A stretch of DNA of 60,000 nucleotides from assembly GCA_014529385.2 (NCBI GenBank), contig CM043947.1:99546036-99606035 (forward strand), read 5' to 3'. This DNA is from Adiantum capillus-veneris. Its lineage: Eukaryota; Streptophyta; Polypodiopsida; Polypodiales; Pteridaceae. The notes under the pieces were generated by a model that searched no databases, had not been told where the DNA came from, and saw only the letters and a list, made by a program, of their open reading frames with translations. Of this stretch, positions 32,113 to 42,089 are shown piece after piece (the first letter of the stretch is position 1; every line of letters starts with the position of its first letter). The translations under genes and the position numbers were made by a program.

Positions 32113-32394
32113 TTACTCCTTTGGTGCAATATCCCCTTCGGAATTATCCTGATCCTTTTCTGCACTATTGTGACCAATTTGTGACTCTTTCTCTGACTTC
32201 AGATCTGCATCTGCTGCTTCTAACTGATTAATTGACTTCTTCAACTCTCCCTGCTTCACATACTTCTCTACAATCTTCACAACATCCACTTCAAACACTG
32301 GAACCACTGTAGGATTAGCCTCTATAAAACATGCTTCCTCATCATCTTCAACTTCCTCAACTAAATTTATAGTTTGAGCCAACATTGGTTTCAT
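32113..32394 (-). pseudogene. Protease-RT linker of C
   Basis: 93 codons, acidic: LVEEVEDDEEACFIEANPTV, then VVPVFEVDVVKIVEKYVKQG. The D counterpart (55256-55678) has the same VVPIFEVDVQKIATKYV, so the linker is a lineage marker. It is followed by a Glu/Lys-rich segment. The stretch 31910-32112 continues toward RT with stops (LTEFIDFFLG-like start). Confidence 0.65.
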
Positions 32395-32684
32395 GATGTC
32401 AACAACGGCTTCTTGGAACTCATCGGAATCCTCATTGACTTTTTGCCCTTCTTCAAAATGACCTCATTATTTTCCCAATCCTGTTTAAGCTTTGCTGACT
32501 TAAACCATGGTCTACCCAACAACATAGAATAAGCATTACCAGCATCTTGCATCTTCAGCACCACAAAATTTGCAGCAAAAGAAAATCCATGCACTTTAAG
32601 AGTTTGACATCTCAACATTCTAATAGGCTGCACTCTACGTTGGTCCGCCATCCGCACTTGAAATGGTGCAGGCTCCAACTTCAC
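32391..32684 (-). pseudogene. pro: Protease C-terminal half of C, left of B insertion
   Basis: It starts at the B insertion site (32684) with VKLEPAPFQVRMADQRRVQP and carries SMLLGRPWFKSAKLKQDW, the conserved C-terminal strand of plant retropepsins. The active-site half is at 41486-41680, on the far side of B. The two parts join in frame when B and one TTCAC copy are left out. Confidence 0.85.
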
Positions 32685-32978
32685 TGTTAACCCTCACGGC
32701 ACACGGACACCCCATCACCTACGACGGACGTGTATTATGTATTTGGTAGAGTCAGGTACCGGGCTTGTCGGTCCAATAGGGAAAGGTAGAGTGATCGCCG
32801 ATGAGAGGCGCACTTTAACTTGAACATTCAAGGGATTAGTTGGTTAAGCATGGGCGCCCAAGTGTGAATGGGGTGAGCTCCTATAAAAGCCAACTAAACC
32901 TAATTTTTACTCATTCTCTCATTTGTGCAATAGAAGAGTGCTCTTGCTCCATCTCCATCTTCTTCTTCTTCACCTCCT

Positions 32979-33018
<40 letters not shown>

Positions 33019-33269
33019 GGAGAGTGTGTGTGCGATCGAGCATTACGAAGGCACGACGGCGGCGAAGCGGTTGAGCGCGGCACGACTGCAGCTTCTTCTT
33101 CATCGCGGCGAGGAATCCACCACGAAGGCGAGCGTAGAGCGGTGAGTGACACACCCTTTGTTTTCTTGAGCTTGCTAGTTTAGGCTTGTTGTGTGCTTGG
33201 AGCCGTTTGTGGCTCGCACACGGTGTATTGGCAAGTCCCTTGCTTCGACAGTGCGGCAAGGAGCGCACA
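32685..33269 (+). repeat. 5' LTR of element B (585 bp)
   Basis: TGTTAACC to GAGCGCACA. TATAAAAG lies at 32882-32889 and a (TG)n(AG)n microsatellite at 32981-33018. Nearly identical to 40898-41480. Confidence 0.95.
32882..32889 (+). promoter_or_regulatory. TATA box in B 5' LTR
   Basis: TATAAAAG, conserved with A 5834-5841 and with the 3' LTR at 41095-41102. It is the probable promoter of the element's genomic RNA. Confidence 0.65.
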
Positions 33270-33273
33270 TTTT

Positions 33274-33291
33274 TGGCGCCGCTGCCGGGGA
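33274..33291 (+). promoter_or_regulatory. Primer-binding site of B, tRNA-Asp type
   Basis: TGGCGCCGCTGCCGGGGA starts four bases after the LTR. It is complementary to the 3' end of plant tRNA-Asp (CCCCGGCAACGGCGCCA) with one mismatch. Athila and Tat-type gypsy elements use the same primer. Confidence 0.88.
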
Positions 33292-34107
33292 TATGCCCTA
33301 CACTAAGCTCGGTTAGCACTTTACGCTTCCTTGTGGTGCAATTTCTATCATAGGAAAGGCAGGGAAGGAGTGTGTGGAGATTTCTGTTTTTTGCGTTTTC
33401 TGCATTTGCTGTCAAGTTTCAATTTCTGCTATTGTCTACGTTTTTTCAATTTCTGCATTTTTTGCATTTTCAAGTTCTGCGTTTTTCAATTTTCTGCATA
33501 TCTGCGTTTTTTCAATTTCTGCGTTTTCTGAAATTTCTGCATATCTGCGTTTTCAATTTCTGTATTTTCTGCATTTTTTTTCCTCCAAAAAAAAAAAAAT
33601 TTATGGGGAAAAAACGCGAGTGAGCGGGCGGCGAAATTTTTCGAAAATAAAAAACGTGACTCTTAAAACGGACGGGATCATTTTCCCAAGCCCAAGCCCA
33701 ACCAACCCCAACCCAGGCCCAGGCCTCAGTCCTCAGTCTTATGATATATACTAAACTCACTCTTATATATATACCCTACTCCCTCAAGAGAGAATGAGAG
33801 CATGTGGGACAAGTCCTCCACTCTCCTCCTTTCTCTTCCCACTTGCACCCTTAGACTTTCTAGTTTGGGCCTAGTTCCCTACTGGGAATTGACAGTTTTA
33901 GGGATTCCGAGGGCATAGAGTGACCAAACGGAGGGCTGTAAAGCACGGCACGACCCTCTGACCGATACGCTCATTTTGAGCTATCACACGGCCCATTCCA
34001 CGACACGCTCTAAAAAATCTAGCAAAAAAACAAACAAAAAACACGCTAAAAACTAGTCACAAGGCCTCCTAGAGCAACTTTTTGACACCTTAGGGTATCA
34101 GAAGCAC
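33292..34107 (+). other. Untranslated leader of element B
   Basis: It holds degenerate tandem repeats of TTTCTGCATTTTTCAA (about 33385-33575), then an A run and a GGCCCA/AGCCCA tract. The block 33720-33990 is conserved with A. No ORF here looks coding. Confidence 0.75.
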
Positions 34108-37100
34108 ATGCACTTACGCTCTGGGCGGGTGCTAGAACACGAGCATATTGAGGGTGCCTCTGTTCATACGGACACCCATTACCCATCCACGATAGGATCT
34201 AGACCCTCAGCAGGGACACAAGGTAGCACCACCCAAGACCCTAAAATAGCCGCTAGTGATTTCTCCTCCGACTCAGAAATCATGGAAGCATACCCTACCC
34301 AAAACACTGAGAGAGAAGGCCATGCACCTCTCGAAGCTCCACAACCTAGTACTAGTATGTTTAGCCGTTTCATGGAAACATTAGGTAGAGCTACTCGCTC
34401 GGAACCTAATGCAGATGAAGCACGCGAAGGGGGTGGGGAAGTGGACTCTCCTTTCACATCGCAAGTGGACCCCACACCCCCAAAGAGTGTCCATGTGGAT
34501 ATCCTACCAACTTCTTACCAAGAAGGCCCTGTTGAGCTGCCTCCTTCAGAAGTTCCCTCTAGAGTACCGTTGGTGACAAGTAAAACCACGGGGAGCAACA
34601 TTGCTTCTACCTCACAAGAAACCATTAACACGTCGACTCTAGAAGGATTGTTCATTAATGATCATTGGACATACGACCTCCACACTGAGGTGTTGACGGA
34701 TCTACACTCTGGCCACGCCTACCATGTAGGATGGATAGAGATTGTACAATCCACCTCTAGTGCCACGAGCATCGAAGATCAACAGAAAATGATCTGTAAT
34801 GTTATCCATGGCATTATTCAATTAGAAAGGCAAAACCGGGGGGTAAATATACTCTCAACTGGCCCCATGAGATTTCTGGATACGAGCAAGGCTCACCAGC
34901 CTACTCTATCACAAATGGAGACTCCTCTAATGAGCCCCATGGACCCATCTTACGTCATTTCACCTGGGGTCTCTATGCAATCTGAGCCTCCGAGCGAAAA
35001 CTTTAGCTTCCCTAACTTGGCTCAACCCTCTATCAAGGAAAACACAGTGCTCACTCCAGGGATAAGCCTAACAGAGAATGTACCGATGACATCTACGGTT
35101 AGCGCAATGCCACTACCTAGTGTTGTAGTACCTAATATGGGGCCTCGACCATATGTGCCTCTAGCCCCTTATGCACACATGGCCCCCACACCTCCAATTG
35201 TACCACTTGCTTATGCTCCTCGAGTGCCGCTCCCTAGCTCTTATCCGAGTGGACCTATGCCCGGTTATGTTCCATATCCTGCATCATCCACACATATGCC
35301 AAGACCGGCACCCGTTCCTCTCCCACATATGATTCCAAGAGTACCTCCACCGGCCCTGCCTCCTCACATAGGTGACTTGGCAGCGTTTGCTCAAACCATA
35401 GGTCGATCTATCGCGGAAAATATGCGTCATGCATCTGATAGAGAGCCTAGAAGTAAGGCAGTACAAATTGCCAAACTCACGCAAAAATTCAATGGGGACG
35501 AAGATGCTAGAAAACACATTGAAGTGTTTGAACAAGTATGTGATTCCTTAGGGGAACGCAACGAACTACATAAGTGCAATGCCTTAAGCTTGACATTAAG
35601 TGGGAAGGCTGGAGATTGGTATAGGACCCTAAGGGTGGACGAGAAAACAATCTACCCTACCCTTCGAAGGTTGTTTCTAAAGGAGTACATACGAGAAGGT
35701 GTGCTTTGGGGTGTAGCATCTCAGCTACAGAAGGCCGAACGTAAGGAAGGAGAGTCAGTAAGGGACTTCATTAGTCGTCTAAAGCACTTAAACTCTCGCT
35801 GCCCTGTAAATGAGCGCTTCAACAATAACCAACTGCTTGATCGATTCATTCGAGGGTTGAGGAATGAAGGAATCTATAATGGAATAGTGATTAGAGGTAT
35901 CACAACCTGGGAAGATGTCACTGCCAATGCAATCCAATTAGAGGACAACTTGATGATAGCAGGCATGAGGGTGTCTACTGACACGAGATCCACTAGCTCA
36001 CAAGCCATTGAGTATGAACCCATGACTGCAAAGCCCATTGCCAATGAGCCAAAGGTATTTGAGACATTCTTGACAGACCTCACCAAGGCAATCCAAGAGT
36101 CTCTTAAGGATAATCGACCCCCTCAAAATAGTCACATGTATCCAAGAAGGGAGCAACAATGGTGTTCCATTTGCTTAGGTCCACATAGCACTAGTGAGTG
36201 CCCTACGTTTAGAGTAAAATTTAATGGAACTTGCAACGCATGTGGTAGGTATGGTCACCAAGCTAAGGATTGTTTAATGATCAAACGTATGATGGCAAAT
36301 AGACCACCTGTAGCCTGGACGGATGCGCCTCGAGCTCCTGTATTGATGCCTACTCCACCTGTTGAGCAACTACCGCAACACATGGTCCCTAGATCTCAAA
36401 ATGTTGTACAAGCTACACCGCTACCACCTCCTGTGCTAGGACCGCAGCCCCCGCATCCAAGAGTCGCCCCTATGAACCAAGTGGGTTGCGAGCCATCAAA
36501 TGCTTATCCAGATGGCTGTGAGGAGGAAATAGACACTAGTATTGCCTACGGACTTGATACATTGGAAGAGTGTCCTATATACTACATGGAAGATTGTTGG
36601 GGGCAAGTCAAGCCGGTTTATCAAGCTGCTGCTCTCGCATCCAGAGGTCAAAATATCAACACCCAGGCTAGGAGGCCACCTCTTCAATGCTACGAGTGTG
36701 GTGGACCACATCGAGTAGCGGAGTGCCCTATTAGGCTGCAAAAGAATGCTGCACAGATGCAAGTGAATCAAGGGAGCACGTCTGCAATGCCAATACTCAC
36801 ATGTAATCGTTGTGGCATAGATCACTTGATTGCCCAATGCCCCTATAACCCAAATGCGCCTAAAATCACACCCCTGAATTTGGTCAAAATTGCTAGTGTG
36901 ACATCACCAATACCACCCGTCGCACCCGCTTATGCGATTACACGGTCCATGCTTCAAGGGCCAGGCCATATCCTCGAAGAGAGAGATACCGCGTCAGTTA
37001 TCCAAGCAAAGAAAAAGAAGACACGAAGGAAGAAGTCGCAGAATACGGAAAATTCAAAGCCAAGTTCCAAAACAAACATAGGAACAGGAGATGACCCCGT

Positions 37101-38700
37101 GTATATGAATGACCTCGAGGATGATTCAGATTCAGTCGAGACAATGGAGACTAGAACCAATACCACAAAGGGAAAGACCGACAAAGAAAACCGTAACATG
37201 GAACCAAATGAAAACCGAATAAGAGAAAACCATAAAGAGCCTCTGAAAACACCACAAGTGTTTCCAAATCCAATCCAAGACCCCCAAGATAAACCGCAGG
37301 GGCAAAAAGGGAAGAATCGTAAAAAGAAGATTGGGACGTACCCAAACCCAGTAGACGAGATTGAGCAGGTGAAACATCTAAGAGGTTTAGTGGAGGAGAC
37401 TCAAAGGAAACTAGAACCAGAACCCATGCAGGTCAAAATTCATGACACAGTGTTTCCCACGCAAGTTCATCCACCCCACATGAACCATAGACCGTTAGCC
37501 ATATCTAGTATCATCCAAGAAGGAAGTGAGGACGGGACATCAGAAAGTGAGCATACACCCTTCTTGTTGGAAAGGATGTTTAACGAAGGAATACCTGATC
37601 CCATTGAGGAATATGAGATTCCATCCTTACCAGTTCCTAGTCAAGGACCTACACCCTGCAAAACGCCAATGAATGTTGCCAAACTAGTGGACTTCATGTC
37701 TTCTGAGGTCCGAACCACGATCATAGCAAAGCTGTATGGAGATCCTGAGTTATTCCTTGCACTTCGAGCATTCCTTAACGGAGAGCTACGAACGGGATTA
37801 CCGCAGTTTGTGCAACCAAATAGGCCTGACTCGATTATGATTGATGAGGAAAATCATGTGCAATCACTTGACTTAGATGGACACGAGTCTGTGATTGAGG
37901 TACCCATTAACGAATTAGGGCAGTATTTTGAAGGCGACGAGTCTAATGCGACCCTACCCATCACTACCAAGGGATTAACTATAAAGGGAATTCTTGATGG
38001 TGGTGCGGGAGTTAGCATCGTTACAAAAGATTGTTGGGAATCCATGGGAAAACCCCGCCTCAGTGTTACTAACATTGTGGTAAAGATGGCAAATGGTACC
38101 ATAGCCAAACCTATGGGGATGCTCAAGGATCTTAAGATCAAAGTTCTAGGACACAAGGTACGACATACGTTCATTGTAATGGATTTCTCTAAACACCTTA
38201 TGTCATATGAAATGATTTTAGGACGACCATTCATGAGGGAAGCACAAATGGTTCACGATTGGTCTAAAAATCATGTCTATTTGCAATTCCAAGACTCTGT
38301 CCTTAGAGTGGATTTGGTGACTGGTAAGGTACACCCCTTAGGGAGTAAAACCATTATTGATCATCGCTCTGACACCACAGTTCACTCGGCCCCACTACAA
38401 TATTGTTACACTTGTAAGAAGGATACAGACATTGGCCAAGATTCTCCTTATATGGATATCCTACCTGGGATGACTGAATCAGACAATGTGGATTGGGTCC
38501 ACCTAGCATCAACCATAGACACTTGGGGAAATAGGGGGACGACCTGGGTAACACCTGAGGGGGATGAAATGCATATACCCTTAAATATGCTACAAGCAAT
38601 GCATATCGCTTCTGACAAGACTCATCCTAATGTCACGAAGAAAACATACAAGTGGGTCCCTAAAGCTTCTTTAGTGACCATATCTAGTGCAAAAAAATAG
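34108..38700 (+). CDS. gag-pro: Gag-protease polyprotein of B, intact, 1530 codons
   Basis: The start at ATG 34108 (MHLRSGRVLEHEHIEGAS) matches the A alignment. Residues 1-440 are Ser/Thr/Pro-rich with a long Pro/Met tract. A retrotransposon Gag domain spans about 444-620 (AGDWYRTLRV, FISRLKHLNSRC, DRFIRGLRNEG). Four CCHC knuckles begin near 686, 709, 860 and 898 (CSICLGPHSTSEC, CNACGRYGHQAKDC, CYECGGPHRVAEC, CNRCGIDHLIAQC). A basic KKKKTRRKKSQ patch and acidic stretch follow. The retropepsin has LDGGAGVSIVT near 1295 and MILGRPFMREA near 1370. The ORF ends after YKWVPK. It would make particles and process them but cannot copy or integrate DNA. The absence of any stop fits recent activity. 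Confidence 0.92.
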   Translation: MHLRSGRVLEHEHIEGASVHTDTHYPSTIGSRPSAGTQGSTTQDPKIAASDFSSDSEIMEAYPTQNTEREGHAPLEAPQPSTSMFSRFMETLGRATRSEPNADEAREGGGEVDSPFTSQVDPTPPKSVHVDILPTSYQEGPVELPPSEVPSRVPLVTSKTTGSNIASTSQETINTSTLEGLFINDHWTYDLHTEVLTDLHSGHAYHVGWIEIVQSTSSATSIEDQQKMICNVIHGIIQLERQNRGVNILSTGPMRFLDTSKAHQPTLSQMETPLMSPMDPSYVISPGVSMQSEPPSENFSFPNLAQPSIKENTVLTPGISLTENVPMTSTVSAMPLPSVVVPNMGPRPYVPLAPYAHMAPTPPIVPLAYAPRVPLPSSYPSGPMPGYVPYPASSTHMPRPAPVPLPHMIPRVPPPALPPHIGDLAAFAQTIGRSIAENMRHASDREPRSKAVQIAKLTQKFNGDEDARKHIEVFEQVCDSLGERNELHKCNALSLTLSGKAGDWYRTLRVDEKTIYPTLRRLFLKEYIREGVLWGVASQLQKAERKEGESVRDFISRLKHLNSRCPVNERFNNNQLLDRFIRGLRNEGIYNGIVIRGITTWEDVTANAIQLEDNLMIAGMRVSTDTRSTSSQAIEYEPMTAKPIANEPKVFETFLTDLTKAIQESLKDNRPPQNSHMYPRREQQWCSICLGPHSTSECPTFRVKFNGTCNACGRYGHQAKDCLMIKRMMANRPPVAWTDAPRAPVLMPTPPVEQLPQHMVPRSQNVVQATPLPPPVLGPQPPHPRVAPMNQVGCEPSNAYPDGCEEEIDTSIAYGLDTLEECPIYYMEDCWGQVKPVYQAAALASRGQNINTQARRPPLQCYECGGPHRVAECPIRLQKNAAQMQVNQGSTSAMPILTCNRCGIDHLIAQCPYNPNAPKITPLNLVKIASVTSPIPPVAPAYAITRSMLQGPGHILEERDTASVIQAKKKKTRRKKSQNTENSKPSSKTNIGTGDDPVYMNDLEDDSDSVETMETRTNTTKGKTDKENRNMEPNENRIRENHKEPLKTPQVFPNPIQDPQDKPQGQKGKNRKKKIGTYPNPVDEIEQVKHLRGLVEETQRKLEPEPMQVKIHDTVFPTQVHPPHMNHRPLAISSIIQEGSEDGTSESEHTPFLLERMFNEGIPDPIEEYEIPSLPVPSQGPTPCKTPMNVAKLVDFMSSEVRTTIIAKLYGDPELFLALRAFLNGELRTGLPQFVQPNRPDSIMIDEENHVQSLDLDGHESVIEVPINELGQYFEGDESNATLPITTKGLTIKGILDGGAGVSIVTKDCWESMGKPRLSVTNIVVKMANGTIAKPMGMLKDLKIKVLGHKVRHTFIVMDFSKHLMSYEMILGRPFMREAQMVHDWSKNHVYLQFQDSVLRVDLVTGKVHPLGSKTIIDHRSDTTVHSAPLQYCYTCKKDTDIGQDSPYMDILPGMTESDNVDWVHLASTIDTWGNRGTTWVTPEGDEMHIPLNMLQAMHIASDKTHPNVTKKTYKWVPKASLVTISSAKK

Positions 38701-39288
38701 AAGCCTTGTAAGAAACGTACCACTCGCTCCAATAAAAGTAAGAAAATGTTGCGATGGATCCCTAAACGACTATTGGAAGCCCAAGGCTACTATCAAGGAA
38801 ATGATCAAATCTGGGTGCCAAAACGTAGATTGTGCTCTTACCTAACACCTGACCCAAGTGAGCCCAATCCCGTAGCTCCAAAATGAATCAATGATCGGGG
38901 AAAGGGAAAGATCACAGAATGCTACACACCTAGTCCAGAGCTAGTTTGGGTACCAAAGAAAGAACGATTTGTTCCACCTAGCTCAGGAAGGGGGGAGTCC
39001 CATGAAGATTCTAGCTCATCATGTAATACATCCATAGAGGTAAAAGCTTCTACACAGCCTCCATCTATAGTAGTGGACCTCCATGAAGCTACAAAAGAAT
39101 CCACACCTCCCAGTGTTCAAGAATCACCTAATGAACCACTTCAAGTTCGATCCTGGGAGAGTACCTTACCACCCTTGCAACTTGACGAGGCACCTAGGGT
39201 AATAGAAAACTACTGGCAAAAATCCTCACCTATTACCAACTGGAACAATTGGTTTCAAAGGGTGACAAGCTCATTTCAAATGGTATGA
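38701..39288 (+). pseudogene. WxPK region and Ser/Glu-rich tail of B
   Basis: It continues in frame after the TAG at 38698-38700: LRWIPKRLLEAQGYYQGNDQ, QIWVPKRRL and, after a stop at 38884-38886, ELVWVPKKERFVPPSSGRGE. It ends NWNNWFQRVTSSFQMV. It is closely similar to A 16010-16669. In an autonomous parent it would follow the second protease. Two stops suggest that this part is no longer translated with Gag. Confidence 0.6.
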
Positions 39289-40882
39289 TCTACCCAAGGA
39301 AGGGGGGAGTGTTTGCTGACAGTCCTCATTCATTTGTTTCCCTCTCAACCTTTTTCCCTGACCTCTCAATCACCAATCTTAGGGAATGTACATATAAAGC
39401 TTTATACTCACAAAAAAAAAAAGAGCAAGAGCAATTAGCAAACGAGTATGCACATTAAAGTCAAAACATTGACTCAGACCTACACATGTCACATCTGGTA
39501 CAGTGAAACAGAAACCTATGCCATAATACACCTTTGATCCTCATCACTTGAGTGATGGAGGGTAAGGTAAGATTAGTACAATAGGAGTGTTTCTGTTTTA
39601 GAGTTGAGTGATTAGCAAAGATCTCTTTTCCCACTGATGTGCCTCCTAGAGGTATTGTTTGTATTTCATAGTGTGTACAGGAGCGTGTTGCTATTGATAG
39701 GGTTTGGACCTTCATGGAACCTTCAAATCAAGCACGACCATCAACACAAACAGGTGTTTCTTGTCCATTAGCATTGCCGTTATCTTTTTGCATCTATGAT
39801 TGTCTGCTTTGATTGTGATTGGTAGCATAATATTCAGTGCATTTGCTTAGTATCAAACATTTAATTCAATGTAATGTTTTGTCATAATCACTTGTTTAGG
39901 TGTAAAAATCAAGCAGTCCGACTAAGCTAGTTTGACCAAGTTAGGTGTTAGAAATCTTCTCTTAATACCATGGGGAATGCCTTCCTAATAAGCAATGGTT
40001 ACTTAGGTTCTTAATCCGATTTAGGCAGCATTGTATGAAATGTACTAGGGCTTTCTAGTGGGCTTAACCCTATCGACCTTTAGCTTAAGTATTATAAAGG
40101 GAGTTTACTAATGTGATGAGCCTGGGGAGTGTAACAGTGTTATATGACCCCCCAAAGTTACAAAATTAAAATGCTGAAAATGAACAAACAAAAAATCAAA
40201 GTGCCACAATGTAAAATTTTAAGCTGGAAGAGAAATCTCAGCTTGATTTGGTACTTCACTCACATGTATCGCCTATGGCACTAGAGCCCTAGAGGTTCCC
40301 AGCGTGGGCGCTTTTCCTTGAAAAGCAAAAAACCCAGGGCATACAAAATAAGCACACACATCATAATTGAATCAATGTGAAAAGACTTTGGGGGGTCAAA
40401 GAAAAAGTAATCAGTCAGGCGATGATTTCATGAGAAATTCCTTTTATGGTAGCTTAACTACAAAGTCTTCTAGGTATAGCCTCTAGTCAGCCCTCGAACA
40501 TGAATACTTGGCTCTCGCGATTAAACAACTTAATTGACCACAGAAAATTAAGAAGCTTACCCATGGTATTAATATTCGATCTCTAGTGTCTTTCGACCGT
40601 CAAATTAGCGACCCCAGACTTGTTTAATTTTCTACCTTTACATCTGTTTATGCATTTGATTACATTGCAATTTAATGTTCATTGCTAACAAATTGTTTGA
40701 AATTCTTTTACCAATCAATGTGTCTACCTAAAACTGCATATGCTTTTTAAGAGAATGCAATTACTGTGCCAATGTTGTTTGATTTTGCAGTGACTGAAGA
40801 AGGCTAAGGACATTCATCTCAAATGCTCTTCCACCTCGACGAACCAGCTTCAACTCAATAGCTTCCGAGGACGGAATCTACA
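39289..40882 (+). other. 3' noncoding region of element B
   Basis: About 1.6 kb without a credible ORF. 39610-40170 matches A 17400-17970. The acidic ORF found in A (16917-17339) is absent: a short unrelated stretch (39420-39600) stands in its place. 40180-40880 has no counterpart in A because of the A deletion. Confidence 0.7.
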
Positions 40883-40897
40883 ACAGGAAGGGGGGCA
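40883..40897 (+). promoter_or_regulatory. Polypurine tract of B
   Basis: ACAGGAAGGGGGGCA lies directly before the 3' LTR start TGTTAACC. This is the expected site of plus-strand DNA priming. Confidence 0.85.
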
Positions 40898-41191
40898 TGT
40901 TAACCCTCACGGCACACGGACACCCCATCACCTACGACGGACGTGTATTATGTATTTGGTAGAGTCAGGTACCGGGCTTGTCGGTCCAATAGGGAAAGGT
41001 AGAGTGATCGCCGATGAGAGGCGCACTTTAACTTGGACATTCAAGGGATTAGTTGGTTAAGCATGGGCGCCCAAGTGTGAATGGGGTGAGCTCCTATAAA
41101 AGCCAACTAAACCTAATTTTTACTCATTCTCTCATTTGTGCAATATAAGAGTGCTCTTGCTCCATCTCCATCTTCTTCTTCTTCACCTCCT

Positions 41192-41237
<46 letters not shown>

Positions 41238-41480
41238 TGTGTGCGATCGAGCATTACGAAGGCACGACGGCGGCGAAGCAATTGAGCGCGGCACGACTGC
41301 AGCTTCTTCTTCATCGCGACGAGGAATCCACCACGAAGGCGAGCGTAGAGCGGTGAGTGACACACCCTTTGTTTTCTTGAGCTTGCTAGTTTAGGCTTGT
41401 TGTGTGCTTGGAGCCGTTTGTGGCTCGCACACGGTGTATTGGCAAGTCCCTTGCTTCGACAGTGCGGCAAGGAGCGCACA
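40898..41480 (+). repeat. 3' LTR of element B (583 bp)
   Basis: It runs from TGTTAACC to GAGCGCACA and is followed by TTCAC (41481-41485). It carries TATAAAAG at 41095-41102. Differences from the 5' LTR are about five substitutions and a shorter TG run. Confidence 0.95.
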
Positions 41481-41485
41481 TTCAC

Positions 41486-41680
41486 ATTTATCATCTTCTG
41501 AAATTCAGTTTCCGACAGAATATTCACCCCAGATCCACCATCCAACATAACTTCTGGAAACACACGGCCATCAAACTCGAGCCGCATAGTTGGTATAGTG
41601 AGATCCACATCATCTGGATTGATTTGATAACTCCCAATTGATTTCTCCAATGCTTTTGAAGCCATGGGGACTTTTGTCAT
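41486..41680 (-). pseudogene. pro: Protease N-terminal half of C, right of B insertion
   Basis: It begins MTKVPMASKALEKSIGSY and includes MRLEFDGRVFPEVMLDGGSG, a retropepsin active site of the DGGSG kind, then VNILSETEFQKMIN. B is inserted right after it. The C-terminal half resumes at 32684. The domain shows no internal stop. Confidence 0.85.
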
Positions 41681-42089
41681 CCTGGTTGCAGAATAAAACC
41701 TATCTCAAAAAATTGGTACAACAAAAGCAACCGATCCAATGTAAAGTGCATAGGAGTATTTAGCAATTTTTCAAACAGTGCTGCTGATGGTAATTCAGAA
41801 TTGACCACTTTCTGCATCGGCTTTTGCATCTTTTTAGAAATTGTCTCATTAGGACCCAACTTTTGAACTTCCTCTACTGCTTCATCTCTTACATCTCTTT
41901 GCTCCTCCCAATCCAGAGGTGGTTTAAGACGTGCTTTGGAACGTGTTACTGCAAGCTATCCAAATCTTCCCACATATCATTCGAAGGACTACATTCAAAA
42001 GGACAATCTACCAAAACCGTATTTGCTTTGTGATCCGGAAAAACCTCAACACCAACTAAATTGCTCTGAGCCTCTTCCTTTGTGGCTGC
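41681..42089 (-). pseudogene. Gag-protease junction of C, frame-broken
   Basis: About 400 bases between the Gag stop and the protease ATG. Coding-like pieces occur in alternating frames (VGVEVFPDHKANTVLVDCPF; PMQKVVNSELPSAALFEKLL at 41677-41859). Frame changes and stops separate them. The original polyprotein probably ran continuously. Confidence 0.5.

Larger units (their letters stand above)
32685..41480 (+). mobile_element. Gypsy element B: young non-autonomous Gag-protease element
   Basis: LTRs of 585 and 583 bp, primer site, polypurine tract and perfect TTCAC target duplications (32680-32684, 41481-41485). The internal region has one 1530-codon Gag-protease ORF and no RT, RNase H or integrase. 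Compared with A, a deletion of about 4.2 kb joins the end of protease to the WxPK region. The LTRs differ by about five substitutions and a 2-bp microsatellite change (about 0.9%). It must have moved using enzymes supplied by another element, A-like ones being the obvious candidates. Confidence 0.93.

Noticed and set aside
33331-33754. Phe/Cys/Ile-rich ORFs resembling membrane proteins
   Set aside because: Produced by the TTTCTGCATTTT leader repeats of B; they lie between primer site and gag in untranslated leader.
33270-41480. Element B as a large retrotransposon derivative (LARD) without coding capacity
   Set aside because: It has an uninterrupted 1530-codon Gag-protease ORF, so it is better described as a gag-bearing non-autonomous element.
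41183-41485. Fusion protein reading from C protease into B LTR
   Set aside because: It is a junction artefact: after MIN the sequence is the B 3' LTR read backwards.
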